DNA from: Streptosporangium subroseum | Lineage (GTDB): Bacteria > Actinomycetota > Actinomycetes > Streptosporangiales > Streptosporangiaceae | Direction: 5' to 3' | NCBI RefSeq assembly: GCF_900188345.1 | Contig: NZ_FZOD01000046.1 | Coordinates: 1 to 64,000 of the forward strand | DNA length: 64,000 bases | Shown here: piece by piece, positions 52,131 to 61,037 of the stretch | Position numbering within the stretch: the stretch's first letter is position 1 | How the letters are laid out: each line of letters opens with the position of its first letter | The notes under the pieces: model-generated | What the model saw: only the letters and a program-made list of their open reading frames with translations | Database searches by the model: none | What the model was told of the DNA's origin: nothing | Program-made: the position numbers and the translations under genes

Positions 52131-52245
52131 CCTCCACCGTCACGTTGGCGCCGGCCCTCGGCGGGGTCGGCGCCACCCCTCCCGCCGCGCGGTGAATCGG
52201 GGGACGCCCGTAAGGGGCCTGCCTCCGTCAACCGGGTGAGATAAT

Positions 52246-52267
52246 TAACATTAACTATGTTAGCTTT
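52246..52267. promoter_or_regulatory. Candidate operator upstream of 2-hydroxyacid dehydrogenase
   Basis: TAACAT-TAACT-ATGTTA is a perfect 6-bp inverted repeat followed by GCTTT. AT-rich and GTTA-containing, it resembles the sites before the GH78/FGGY kinase genes and the phosphatase gene at 54793. Confidence 0.45.
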
Positions 52268-52294
52268 CACATCATTGCGGTAGCGTTTCAGGTC

Positions 52295-53335
52295 ATGCTG
52301 AGAGATGTTGTGAACGTGCTGGTCGCCGGAGATTATTTTGTCCGGCCCTCCGCCGTCGCCGAGGGGCTCCACGCCGAGCTGGGCGAGCGCGTCGCGGTGA
52401 CGTCCCTGACCGGGCCGTGGCCGATGCGGCCTTTCGGCCCGATCGCCGAGGTGCATGAGGCGTCCGGAGACGAGGACGAGCTGATCGCCGCGCTCCGGGA
52501 CGTCGAGGTCGCGATCACCCAGATGGCGCCGTTCACCTCTCGGGTCCTGGCGAGCGCCCCCGCGCTGAAACTCCTCGTGGTCACCCGGGGCGGGCCCGTC
52601 AACGTCAACCTCGCCGAGGCCGCCGCGCGGGGGGTGACGGTGTGCTCCACCCCGGGACGCAACGCGCCCGCCGCGGCGGAGCTGGCCGTGGCGCTGACCC
52701 TGGGCGTGCTGCGCCGCCTCAGCGAGGTGCACGCCACGATGCGCGACGGGCAGTGGCGCTCCGACCTCTACGCGTACGACGCCTGCGGCGGTGAGCTCGA
52801 CGGCGCCGAGGTGGGCATCGTCGGCTTCGGCGCCATCGGCCGCCGGGTCGCCGCCGCCTTCCAGGCGCTCGGCGCCCGCGTCCTCGTGACCGACCCGTTC
52901 GCCGGTTCGCTGCCGGAGGGCGTGACCCTGGTGGAGCTGCCCGAGCTGCTCGCGCGCTCCCGGGTGGTGAGCCTGCACGCCCGGCTCACCGCCGAGACGC
53001 AGGGCCTGATCGGCGCCGCCGAGCTGGCCCTGATGCCTCGCGGCGCGGTCCTGGTCAACACCGCGCGGGGCGCGCTCGTGGACACGGACGCGCTCACGGC
53101 GGCCCTGGAGTCGGGACATCTGGGAGGGGCCGGTCTGGACGTCTACGAGCCGGAGCCGCTGCCCGCGTCCCACCCCCTGAGGTCCGCACCGGGCACCCTC
53201 CTCATCCCGCACCTGGCGGGGGCCACCCGGCAGACCGCCGACCGTGCGATCCGGATGGCGGTCGAGGAGGTGGCCCGCTGGTGCCGCGACGAGCCCCTCG
53301 CCTACACGGTCGCCGCCCCGTCCCTCACCGGCTGA
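52295..53335 (+). CDS. D-isomer 2-hydroxyacid dehydrogenase
   Basis: A 346-residue NAD-dependent dehydrogenase. The Rossmann motif GFGAIGRRV lies at about 170, catalytic Arg in VNTARG and His in IPHLAGATRQTADR. The family includes phosphoglycerate dehydrogenase and sugar-acid or erythronate reductases; the substrate is not clear. ATG 52295 begins MLRDVVNVLVAG. It is followed by the second FGGY kinase with a 45-bp gap and probably shares its transcript. Confidence 0.85.
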   Translation: MLRDVVNVLVAGDYFVRPSAVAEGLHAELGERVAVTSLTGPWPMRPFGPIAEVHEASGDEDELIAALRDVEVAITQMAPFTSRVLASAPALKLLVVTRGGPVNVNLAEAAARGVTVCSTPGRNAPAAAELAVALTLGVLRRLSEVHATMRDGQWRSDLYAYDACGGELDGAEVGIVGFGAIGRRVAAAFQALGARVLVTDPFAGSLPEGVTLVELPELLARSRVVSLHARLTAETQGLIGAAELALMPRGAVLVNTARGALVDTDALTAALESGHLGGAGLDVYEPEPLPASHPLRSAPGTLLIPHLAGATRQTADRAIRMAVEEVARWCRDEPLAYTVAAPSLTG

Positions 53336-53380
53336 CCACCCCTTTTTGGTTCAGCGGTCCCCTATGAGCAGGAGCTGGAG

Positions 53381-54787
53381 ATGATCGTCGGAGTCGACGC
53401 CGGGACGTCCGGAGTCAAGGCGGTGGCGTTCGCGCCGGACGGCGAGGTGATGGCGGTCGAGTCGCGGTCGCTGACGCTCTCCCACCCGGGTCCCGGACAG
53501 GTCGAGCAGGACGCGGAGACGGTGGTCGCTGCCGTCGAGGACGTCCTCGGGCGACTCGTGGCCCGGGGCGTCCGGGCGGACGAGGTCCAGGCCACCGGGC
53601 TCACCGGCCAGGGAGACGGGCTCTGGCTGCTCGACGGCGAGGGCAGGCCCGCGGGGCCCGCACTGTCCTGGCTGGACGGCCGCGCCACCCCGCTGGTGGA
53701 CGGATGGATGCGCGACGGCACGTTCGAGGAGCTGTTCCGGCGCACCGGCAACGCCGCCTTCCCCGGTGCGGGCGCACCCCTGCTCGCCCACCTCGACCGC
53801 ACCGGCCCCGAGACGCTGGATCGGGCGACCACCGCCGCCCGCTGCAAGGACATGATCATGCAGCGGTTCACCGGCGTGCGCGCCACGGACCTGTCCGACG
53901 CCTCCAACCTTTTCACCGATCCGCGGACGAGGGTCCGCGACGCCGATCTTCTCCGTCTGTGCGGTCTGGAGCATCGTCAGGGGCTGCTCCCGCCCGTCTC
54001 CGCCGAGCTCCCCGCCGGAGAGATCCTGGGGGGCGCCTTCAGGGGCGTCCCTCTCTCCGCGGGGCCGTACGACCTGCCCGCCTGCGCCGCGGGGGCGGGC
54101 GTCACCCGGCCCGGCGACGGCCTGCTGATCATCGGGACCACGCTCGCCTGCGAGGTCATCACCGACCGCCTCGACCTGGGCGGAGAGCCCGCCGGCCAGA
54201 CCCTCTGCCTGCCGGACGGCTGGCTGCGCGCGATGCCCGCCATGACCGGTACGGCGGCGCTCGACTGGTTGCTCGGCCTGGTCGGAGTCAGGCACGACGA
54301 GCTCGGCGCGCTCCTCGGGCAGAGCCCGCCCGGGGCGCGGGGCGTGCGCTTCCTGCCGTACCTCTCCCCGTCGGGAGAGCGCGCGCCGTTCGTCGAGCCG
54401 AACGCGAGGGGCCGGCTCGACGGACTGGAGCTGGCCGTGACCAGGGCGGACGTCGTCCGTGCCGGATGCGAGGGGCTGGCCTTCGCGGCGAGGCACTGCT
54501 TCGAGGCGGCGGGGCTGACCGGGGAGGTGGCCGTCTGCGGCGGCGGCACCGGTTCTGAGGCCTGGCTGCAGATCTTCGCGGACGTGCTGGGGCGCCCGCT
54601 CCGGCTGGCCCGCGGACCCGAGGTGGGCGCCATGGGCGCGGCGTTGACGGCGGCCCGCAGGTTCGGGCTTACCGTGGACGAAGCCACCTGGACGGCGGGA
54701 ACGCGCTGGTACGAGCCCCGTCACGACATGGAGGAGCCCTACCGGCGTTATCTCGACGACGTGCGGGGCCTGAGAAACTCGCTGTGA
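53381..54787 (+). CDS. FGGY family carbohydrate kinase (xylulokinase-like)
   Basis: A 468-residue kinase with GVDAGTSGVKAVAF, LTGQGDGLWLLD, GWLRAMPAMTGTAALDWL, a PYLSPSGERAPF motif and CGGGTGSEAWLQIFADVLGRPL. The order matches FGGY kinases; the closest-looking group is xylulokinase/erythritol kinase-like, but the sugar is not determined. ATG 53381 has AGGAGCTGGAG directly upstream. Confidence 0.87.
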   Translation: MIVGVDAGTSGVKAVAFAPDGEVMAVESRSLTLSHPGPGQVEQDAETVVAAVEDVLGRLVARGVRADEVQATGLTGQGDGLWLLDGEGRPAGPALSWLDGRATPLVDGWMRDGTFEELFRRTGNAAFPGAGAPLLAHLDRTGPETLDRATTAARCKDMIMQRFTGVRATDLSDASNLFTDPRTRVRDADLLRLCGLEHRQGLLPPVSAELPAGEILGGAFRGVPLSAGPYDLPACAAGAGVTRPGDGLLIIGTTLACEVITDRLDLGGEPAGQTLCLPDGWLRAMPAMTGTAALDWLLGLVGVRHDELGALLGQSPPGARGVRFLPYLSPSGERAPFVEPNARGRLDGLELAVTRADVVRAGCEGLAFAARHCFEAAGLTGEVAVCGGGTGSEAWLQIFADVLGRPLRLARGPEVGAMGAALTAARRFGLTVDEATWTAGTRWYEPRHDMEEPYRRYLDDVRGLRNSL

Positions 54788-54792
54788 AATAT

Positions 54793-54810
54793 AAAGCTAA
54801 ATCTTGTTAA
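54793..54810. promoter_or_regulatory. AT-rich candidate operator before PhoD-type gene
   Basis: AAAGCTAAATCTTGTTAA, similar in composition and half-sites to the motifs at 46799-46810 and 52246-52267 (AAAGCTAA is the complement of TTAGCTTT at 52261). Confidence 0.35.
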
Positions 54811-54875
54811 AAACGCATTCCTATTGCTAAAAGTGCGAGCCGATCTTCTTCTTCCCCCATCTTTCCGGGAGAACC

Positions 54876-56477
54876 ATGAACGACGATCGGCGGCTCGCTC
54901 GCATTCTCAGCGATCCCTCCCGCCGCGCCTTCCTCAGCCTTACCGGCGCCGCGATGGCACTGGCCTTCACTACCAACCTCGCCGACCCCTGGACCGCACG
55001 ATCCAGCGGCGGGGACGGCTACCCCTTCCAGCTCGGCGTCGCCTCGGGCGACCCGCTGCCCGGCAGCGTGATCCTCTGGACCCGGCTCGCCGTGCGGCCG
55101 CTCGAACCCCTGGGCGGCATGCCGTACGGGCGGATCAAGGTCGACTGGGAGATCGCCGAGGACCCGGCGTTCGCCCGGCGGGCCAAGCACGGCAGCACGT
55201 GGGCCGCTCCCGAGTACGGCCACTCGGTCCACGTGAACGTGCGGGGGCTCAGGCCGTGCCGGGAATACTTCTACCGCTTCCGTACCTGCGGCGAGATCAG
55301 CCCGATCGGCAGGACCAAGACCGCACCGGCGGTCCGCAGCAGTCCCGAGCGTCTCCTGATGGCGTTCGCCTCGTGCGCCTCGTGGCCGGACGGGTTCTAC
55401 ACCGCCTACCGCCACCTCGCGAACGAGAACGCCGACGTGATCCTCCACCTGGGGGACTACATCTACGAGTACGGGATCGCCGCGAGCGGCGGAATGCGGA
55501 ACACCCCGGTGCCCGACCAGCTCCGGGTGCAGTGCGACACCCTCGACCGCTACCGGATCCAGTACGGCCTCTACAAGAGCGACCCCGACCTGCAGGCCGC
55601 CCACCAGTCCGCCCCGTGGATCGTCACCTGGGACGACCACGAGGTGCTCGACAACTGGGCCGGATTCGCGGGCCCCGGCGGGGAGGTCACACCCGAGGAC
55701 TTCCTCGTCATCCGGGCGAACGGCTTCCGGGCCTACTGGGAGAACCTGCCGATGCGGCTGCCGCGGCCCGTGGACGGTCCGGACGCCCGGATCTACCGCC
55801 GCTTCACGTTCGGCGACCTCGCGGAGCTCAACGTCCTCGACACCCGGCAGTACCGCGACGACCAGGCGTGCGGCGACGGCCCGCGCCACGACTGCGCGGA
55901 GAGGCTCGACCCCGCCCGCACGATGCTGGGCACCGAGCAGGAGAAGTGGCTGCTCGATGGTCTCGGCACCACGAGCGCCCGATGGAACGTCCTCGCCCAG
56001 CAGATCGCCATGTGCCAGCTCGACGACGACCCCGCACCCGCCCAGAGACTCAGCATGGACATGTGGGACGGCTACCGGGCCGCCAAGGAACGAGTGATCA
56101 ACGGCATAGTCGAGCGGCGGGTGAGCAACCCGGTGGTGCTCACCGGCGACTTCCACAACAACGTCGCCGGGGAGCTCAAGGCGAACTTCGACGATCCGGC
56201 CTCGCCGACCGTCGGCGTCGAGTTCATCGGCACCTCGATCAGCAGCGGCGGCAACGGCAGCGCCGCGATCGGCCTGCCCGCCGGCGGCTCCGACCCGGTC
56301 AACCCGCACATCAGGTTCTCCAGCTACCAGCGCGGCTACGTCGCCTGCGACATCACGAGGGCCCGGTGGCAGGCCGACTTCAAGGTGGTCCCCTACGTCG
56401 ACAGGGTCGGCGCCCCGGTGTCGACCAGGGGCAGCCTCGTGGCACTGAACGGTATCCCCGGCCTGCAGGTTCTCTGA
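54876..56477 (+). CDS. Alkaline phosphatase D family protein (PhoD-like), Tat-exported
   Basis: A 533-residue metallophosphatase with an N-terminal Tat signal (SRRAFLSLTGAAMALAF). The N-terminal PhoD_N domain (LGVASGDPLPGSVILWTRLA) precedes the metallophosphatase core with LHLGDYIYEY, WDDHEVLDNW, DTRQYRD and LTGDFHNN. PhoD enzymes are extracellular phosphodiesterases/phosphomonoesterases used in phosphate scavenging. ATG 54876 has GGGAGAACC upstream. Confidence 0.9.
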   Translation: MNDDRRLARILSDPSRRAFLSLTGAAMALAFTTNLADPWTARSSGGDGYPFQLGVASGDPLPGSVILWTRLAVRPLEPLGGMPYGRIKVDWEIAEDPAFARRAKHGSTWAAPEYGHSVHVNVRGLRPCREYFYRFRTCGEISPIGRTKTAPAVRSSPERLLMAFASCASWPDGFYTAYRHLANENADVILHLGDYIYEYGIAASGGMRNTPVPDQLRVQCDTLDRYRIQYGLYKSDPDLQAAHQSAPWIVTWDDHEVLDNWAGFAGPGGEVTPEDFLVIRANGFRAYWENLPMRLPRPVDGPDARIYRRFTFGDLAELNVLDTRQYRDDQACGDGPRHDCAERLDPARTMLGTEQEKWLLDGLGTTSARWNVLAQQIAMCQLDDDPAPAQRLSMDMWDGYRAAKERVINGIVERRVSNPVVLTGDFHNNVAGELKANFDDPASPTVGVEFIGTSISSGGNGSAAIGLPAGGSDPVNPHIRFSSYQRGYVACDITRARWQADFKVVPYVDRVGAPVSTRGSLVALNGIPGLQVL

Positions 56478-56491
56478 AGGGAGCAACGAAC

Positions 56492-57697
56492 ATGCGCCGT
56501 CCACGTATCACCGCCGCGCTCGCCGTCGCCGCCGCGGCCGTCCTCGCCGCCGACGCCGCCGTGGCGCCCGGGCTCCCGGCACCCGGATCCGTCGCCGCCG
56601 CGACGCTCGGATCGGGTGCGTCCGGATCGGGGACGTCGGGATCGGGTGCGTCCGAATCGAGGGCATCGGGATCGGGTGCGTCCAGGTCGGGGACGTCGGG
56701 ATCGGGTGCGTCCGAATTGAGGGCATCGGGAACGGGAACGTTCGGGTCGGGGACATCGGGAACGGGGACGCCCGGATCGGGGACGTCCGGATCGGGAGAG
56801 CCCGGACCGGAGACGTCCGGGCCGTGGGCATCCGGCCGCGGGCTCGCCGTACAGTCGTCGAAGCTCGTGATCGGCGCCCCCGCGCAGGACCCCGGCATCC
56901 GGGTCAGGCGCGGAATCTCGAAGGGGACGGGCAGGCTGACCCCGATCTCCAGGGCCGGTCGGCTGATCGCACCGCTCGGCGTCGACGCGGCCTGCCCGGC
57001 CAAGCTGGAGATCGGCATGCGCAGCGACGCGAGGGAACCCCTCTACGCGGACATGTTCGTCGAGATCGACCGGCCGCTCGTCGCCTCGCGCCCCATGCTG
57101 TCGAGCTATCTGCCGCCAGGCTACGAACTCGGCGCGAAGCTGCTGGTCGGCGTCCCACCGGTGACCCCCGTGGGTGAGTACAGCCTGCGCCTGAGGGCGG
57201 GGAAGGAGGAGCTGACCGTACCGGTCTCCGTCGTCGACGTCGGCGAGCTGGACAATGGAGGCAACCTGGCGCTCTACCGGCCGGTCACGGCGTCGTCGCA
57301 GCACACCGGCGCCAACTACCCGCTGTGCAGCGTCGTCGACGGCGACCGCGACTCCAGCGGCTGGGCGGGTGGCAACGGCTGGAACGACGCCACCTCCCGG
57401 GTCTGGCCGGACACGCTCGACATCGCGCTCGGCGGGCCCCGGCAGGTCTCCCGGGTCGACCTGTACACCCTGGACACCGAGCGGTACCCGGCGGCCTGGC
57501 TGGGGCTGCGCGACTGGGACGTGCAGGTCAGGGAGGACGGCCGGTGGCGTACGGTCGCCCAGGTCCGCGGCAACACCGCCGGGACGGTCAGGTCGGACTT
57601 CGCCCCCGTCACCGCCGACGCCGTCCGCATCTCCACGCTGGCCTCGAACGGCCCCGACAACTACAGCCGGATCATCGAGGTCGAGGCCTACTCCTAG
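56492..57697 (+). CDS. Secreted F5/8 type C (discoidin) domain protein with Gly-Ser-rich linker
   Basis: A 401-residue exported protein: signal peptide (ITAALAVAAAAVLAADAAV), then a Ser/Gly/Thr low-complexity region (about residues 38-110, repeats such as GSGTSGSGAS), a beta-rich middle part (EREPLYADMFVEI-like, YELGAKLLVGVPPVTPVGEYSL), and a C-terminal discoidin/galactose-binding domain (NLALYRPVTASSQH ... SRVDLYTL ... VRISTLASNGPDNYSRIIEVEAYS). ATG 56492 has AGGGAG upstream, 15 bp after the PhoD stop, so the two are likely co-transcribed. It may bind surface glycans. Confidence 0.82.
   Translation: MRRPRITAALAVAAAAVLAADAAVAPGLPAPGSVAAATLGSGASGSGTSGSGASESRASGSGASRSGTSGSGASELRASGTGTFGSGTSGTGTPGSGTSGSGEPGPETSGPWASGRGLAVQSSKLVIGAPAQDPGIRVRRGISKGTGRLTPISRAGRLIAPLGVDAACPAKLEIGMRSDAREPLYADMFVEIDRPLVASRPMLSSYLPPGYELGAKLLVGVPPVTPVGEYSLRLRAGKEELTVPVSVVDVGELDNGGNLALYRPVTASSQHTGANYPLCSVVDGDRDSSGWAGGNGWNDATSRVWPDTLDIALGGPRQVSRVDLYTLDTERYPAAWLGLRDWDVQVREDGRWRTVAQVRGNTAGTVRSDFAPVTADAVRISTLASNGPDNYSRIIEVEAYS
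56604..56830 (+). repeat. Coding repeat of about 9-27 bp for Gly-Ser linker
   Basis: Units around GGATCGGGTGCGTCCG are repeated about ten times and encode the GSGAS-type linker of the discoidin protein. Confidence 0.7.
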
Positions 57698-58176
57698 ACC
57701 TGCGTCACGCTTCTGGGCCCGTGTCAGACCTGTGTCAAAGCTCCCAGGACTGGGTCAACGTCCGTCGTGGTGGCCGATCCGGGGTGATCTTCGGATGGCG
57801 TGTCGGCAGCCGGCGCAAGCCGGGGTCGAAGGGCGGCGGGCCCTGAGGCCTTCGACCCATATTCGCCCACGCGACCTTGATCGATTTTCTCGCGACGGAG
57901 GGCGACATCCGTCCCCGAAACAACCCGGTTAAGGTCTGGATACATCCCATTAACCCGAATCGGGTTATATGTTCCGAAGCTCCCCTCGAAAGTCGTCCCA
58001 CGGAAACATGGCGGCCGCCGGTGCGCCCAAGTCGGGCGCACCGGCGACTGCTCAGGACGGACCCCCTGCAAGATTTCTACGGTCTTCTTACAAGGGTGAA
58101 GCGGCATTATGGTCGTGCCGACCATCGGATGTCCCGAAGGCGGCATTCATAACGACAGTGGAGAACTCCGATAAGC
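57698..58176. other. Gene-free spacer with operator-like palindrome upstream of SARP gene
   Basis: No supported gene. TAACCCG-AAT-CGGGTTA (57951-57967) is a perfect 7-bp inverted repeat with a 3-base centre, and a related CAACCCGGTTAA lies at 57921-57932. They are positioned to regulate the AfsR/SARP gene. Confidence 0.5.
57951..57967. promoter_or_regulatory. Candidate operator palindrome
   Basis: TAACCCGAATCGGGTTA upstream of the SARP gene; the regulator is unknown. Confidence 0.45.
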
Positions 58177-60537
58177 ATGTCCGACTTCTCCTCGACCCAC
58201 AGCATGGTCGATCTTCGCATTCCTGACATCGACGGAAGCCCTGGGCCACAGAGGAGCGGGAGCCGATCGGGGGCAGGGCTCCGGTTCACGCTGCTCGGCC
58301 CGGTGCGTGCGTGGCTCGACGGCGCCGAGCTGAACCTGGGCTCGCCGCAGCAGCGCGCGACGCTCGCGATCCTGCTGCTGCACGAGGGCACGCAGGTGAC
58401 GCTGGAGGAGCTCATCGACACGATCTGGGGCGACGACCCGCCGCGTTCCGCGGTCAGCACCCTGCGCACGTACATCTCCCGGCTGCGCCGCGTGCTCCAT
58501 CCGGTCGCGATCCACCCGACGCGGGGCGGTTACACGCTGCGGATAGGGCCGGGTGAGCTGGACCTGACGCTTTTCCGGGAGCGGGTCGCGCGGGCGCGGG
58601 CGGCTCGCCACAACGGCGAACCCGCCACCGCCGCGGTGCTGCTGCGGGACGCGCTGGCGCTCTGGGAGGGCCGGCCGCTCGCCGGCGTCCCCGGCGCGTA
58701 CGCGGACGTCCGGCGCATGCGGCTGGTCGAGCTCAGGCTGGACGCCACCGAGGAACGGCTCGCCATCGACCTGGAGCTGGGCCGGGACGTCGAGGCGATC
58801 ACGGAGCTGTCCGCCATGGTCGCCGAGCACCCGTTGCGTGAGCGGGCGCGAGAGCTGCTGATGCTGGCCCTGTACAGGTCGGGACGGCAGGCCGACGCGC
58901 TCGCCATGTTCCGGCAGGGCCGGCGCCTGCTGGTCGGGGAGCTCGGCATCGACCCCGGGCCGGGTCTGCAGCAAATGCACCGGCGCATTCTCGACGCGGA
59001 CCCGCTGTTGCTCGGTCCGTCAGGGCACCGGCCCCCGCCACCCCGGTGGACACCCGCCCAGCTGCCGCCCGACCTTCCCGACTTCAGCGGGAGAGCCGTC
59101 GTGCTGCAAGAGCTGAGCGACGCTCTGACCAGGCCGGACGAGGTGCCCGTCGTGGGCGTCATCGGGCTGGGCGGGGTCGGCAAGACCGCTCTGGCGATCC
59201 ACGCCGCCCATGCCGTACGGCAGGCGTTCCCCGACGGCCAGGTCTACGCCGACCTCGAGGCGATGGGCGAGCCGGCCAATCCGTCCACCGTGCTCGCGGC
59301 CTTCCTGCGCGCCTACGGGGTCCTCAAGGAGGAGATGCCCGACACGTTGTACGAGCGGGCGACCCTGTGGCGCACGATCCTCGCGGGGCGCCGCGTTCTC
59401 ATCGTCCTGGACAACGTGCGCGACAGTGCCCAGATCCGCGAGTCGCTGCCGGCCACACCCGGATGCGCCGTCGTCATCACCGGCCGGCAGGCGATGCTGG
59501 ACCTTCCCGGCGTGCGCTGGCACACGCTCGGCCCCTTTTCGCCGGACGAGGCGCTGGCGCTGTTCGAACGTGTCGCCGGTGCCGACCGGGTGCGGGCCGA
59601 GCCGCAGGCCGCCCGGAGACTGGTCGCCGCGTGCTTCTTCATGCCGCTGCCGATACGGCTGGCCGGTGCCCTGCTGACGACCCGGCCCGGCTGGACCGTG
59701 GCGGCGGCCGAACGTCACCTGCGTGACGAGATGCGCCGGCTGACCGGCAGGCACACGGACTGCCCGGCGGCCGAGGCGCCGCTCCCCCTCGGGTACAGGC
59801 AGTCGGACGAGAGAAGGTCAGGAAGGCAGCCCGGCCATCCAGCCGAGCACCAGTGCGTTGAATGTCGACGGTCTCTCCTGCTGCAGCCAGTGACCGGTGT
59901 CCCAGACCACCGCCAGGCTGTACGGGTGGACGCTCGCCACCGACTCGTCCCAGCCGACGTCGATGCCCTTGATGTTCAGGACCGTCTGCGTGGAGACGGT
60001 CAGGACGGGGCAGGCGCGGCGGCGCAGATATTTCTCACCGGCCGGGCGCCGGGTCACGTCGCCCGAGGCCTCGAACATGCCGATGAACACCTTGGCGACG
60101 ACCTCCGGGGACATGCCGAGCGTCCGGCGACGGTGCCAGGTCGGCAGCCACTCGGTCGCCGGAAGGGGTTCCGTGCTCTCCACGCTCGACAGGAGCGCGG
60201 TGGCGACGGCGATCGGGTCCGGGCCGCGGAACGCGTCGGCGGCTCCCGCGGCGAATTCCTCGTCGAAGCCGTAGCCCGGATCCAGCGCGACGACGGCACG
60301 GACGAGGTCGGGCCGCTCGACCGCGAGCACCGAGGCGACGGTGCCGCCCAGCGAGTGGCCCACCGCGATGACCGGCCCCGCGCCGATCCGGTCGAGCAGC
60401 AGCGCCAGGTCCTCGGCAAAGATTTTCGGCGTGTGATCTCCCGGGATCTCGGAGGACCGGCCGTGGCTGCGGAGGTCCGGAGCGATCACCCGGTGATCGG
60501 CGGCGAAGGGGTCGATCTGCCAGGACCAGTCGTGTGA
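58177..60537 (+). CDS. AfsR/SARP-type regulator, NB-ARC domain broken; frame runs antisense through next gene
   Basis: The first about 545 residues are an AfsR/SARP regulator: winged helix (RFTLLGPVRAWLDGAELNLGSPQQRATLAILL, about 35-130), BTAD helical domain (about 135-280, DLTLFRERVARARAARHNGEP), and NB-ARC ATPase with P-loop GLGGVGKTALAIHAA (about 330). Homology ends near 59820, where the NB-ARC normally continues into winged-helix and TPR parts. From there the frame stays open to 60537 antisense to the alpha/beta hydrolase gene and yields an Arg/Asp-rich sequence that resembles no protein. Probably a 3'-truncated regulator. The functional end could be anywhere after about 59800. Confidence 0.75.
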   Translation: MSDFSSTHSMVDLRIPDIDGSPGPQRSGSRSGAGLRFTLLGPVRAWLDGAELNLGSPQQRATLAILLLHEGTQVTLEELIDTIWGDDPPRSAVSTLRTYISRLRRVLHPVAIHPTRGGYTLRIGPGELDLTLFRERVARARAARHNGEPATAAVLLRDALALWEGRPLAGVPGAYADVRRMRLVELRLDATEERLAIDLELGRDVEAITELSAMVAEHPLRERARELLMLALYRSGRQADALAMFRQGRRLLVGELGIDPGPGLQQMHRRILDADPLLLGPSGHRPPPPRWTPAQLPPDLPDFSGRAVVLQELSDALTRPDEVPVVGVIGLGGVGKTALAIHAAHAVRQAFPDGQVYADLEAMGEPANPSTVLAAFLRAYGVLKEEMPDTLYERATLWRTILAGRRVLIVLDNVRDSAQIRESLPATPGCAVVITGRQAMLDLPGVRWHTLGPFSPDEALALFERVAGADRVRAEPQAARRLVAACFFMPLPIRLAGALLTTRPGWTVAAAERHLRDEMRRLTGRHTDCPAAEAPLPLGYRQSDERRSGRQPGHPAEHQCVECRRSLLLQPVTGVPDHRQAVRVDARHRLVPADVDALDVQDRLRGDGQDGAGAAAQIFLTGRAPGHVARGLEHADEHLGDDLRGHAERPATVPGRQPLGRRKGFRALHARQERGGDGDRVRAAERVGGSRGEFLVEAVARIQRDDGTDEVGPLDREHRGDGAAQRVAHRDDRPRADPVEQQRQVLGKDFRRVISRDLGGPAVAAEVRSDHPVIGGEGVDLPGPVV

Positions 60538-60633
60538 GTCGCAGGTCGCGCCGTGCAGGAGAAGCACGGCCTGATCGCCCGCACCATCGTCGGTATAGAA
60601 CAGACGATGGTCGCCGATATTGATATAGGTCAT
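59818..60633 (-). CDS. Alpha/beta hydrolase
   Basis: A 271-residue hydrolase with LLLHGATCDSHDWSWQIDPFA, nucleophile motif GHSLGG, an acidic residue in the LNIKGIDVGWDESV region and C-terminal DTGHWLQQERP carrying the His. ATG 60633 with GGGGGG upstream is preferred over the frame's first ATG at 60687. It overlaps the AfsR frame on the opposite strand for 720 bp. Substrate unknown. Confidence 0.85.
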   Translation of the reverse strand: MTYINIGDHRLFYTDDGAGDQAVLLLHGATCDSHDWSWQIDPFAADHRVIAPDLRSHGRSSEIPGDHTPKIFAEDLALLLDRIGAGPVIAVGHSLGGTVASVLAVERPDLVRAVVALDPGYGFDEEFAAGAADAFRGPDPIAVATALLSSVESTEPLPATEWLPTWHRRRTLGMSPEVVAKVFIGMFEASGDVTRRPAGEKYLRRRACPVLTVSTQTVLNIKGIDVGWDESVASVHPYSLAVVWDTGHWLQQERPSTFNALVLGWMAGLPS

Positions 60634-61037
60634 GGTTGCCCCCCGATTTTCGGGTATCTCGGCCCCGATTTTCAGGTGTATCGGCATTGAATGAGGATAT
60701 GCGCCGGTGCGATGCGTCCGATTCCCCGGAACGCTGTTCGCTGTCTCACGCCTCCGCGAATGTCATGGACGAGAATTCGCCGTGTACGAGAAATCCATGA
60801 AAGGCGTGAGTGGTGCGAGAGGCGGCGAGAAAAGGCCAGAATTCGCAATGCTGGATTACTTCCCGGACAGCATGACCACCCGGTCGTCCGGCGCGAGCGC
60901 GAGCGGGGCCGACTTGTCAGAATTGAGCGTAACACCGTGCCGTGGAGGCCTGCCGGAGCGCCCGGCCGGCGGTCGAGGCCGTCTCGCCCTGGCCGGCGGG
61001 AGGCTTCGACCACCGGCGGCGGCCGGAAGCACGGTCA
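60634..61037. other. Gene-free spacer
   Basis: Contains no frame with convincing codon use or homology; likely holds the promoter of the alpha/beta hydrolase on the left and the 3' end region of the membrane protein gene on the right. Confidence 0.4.
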
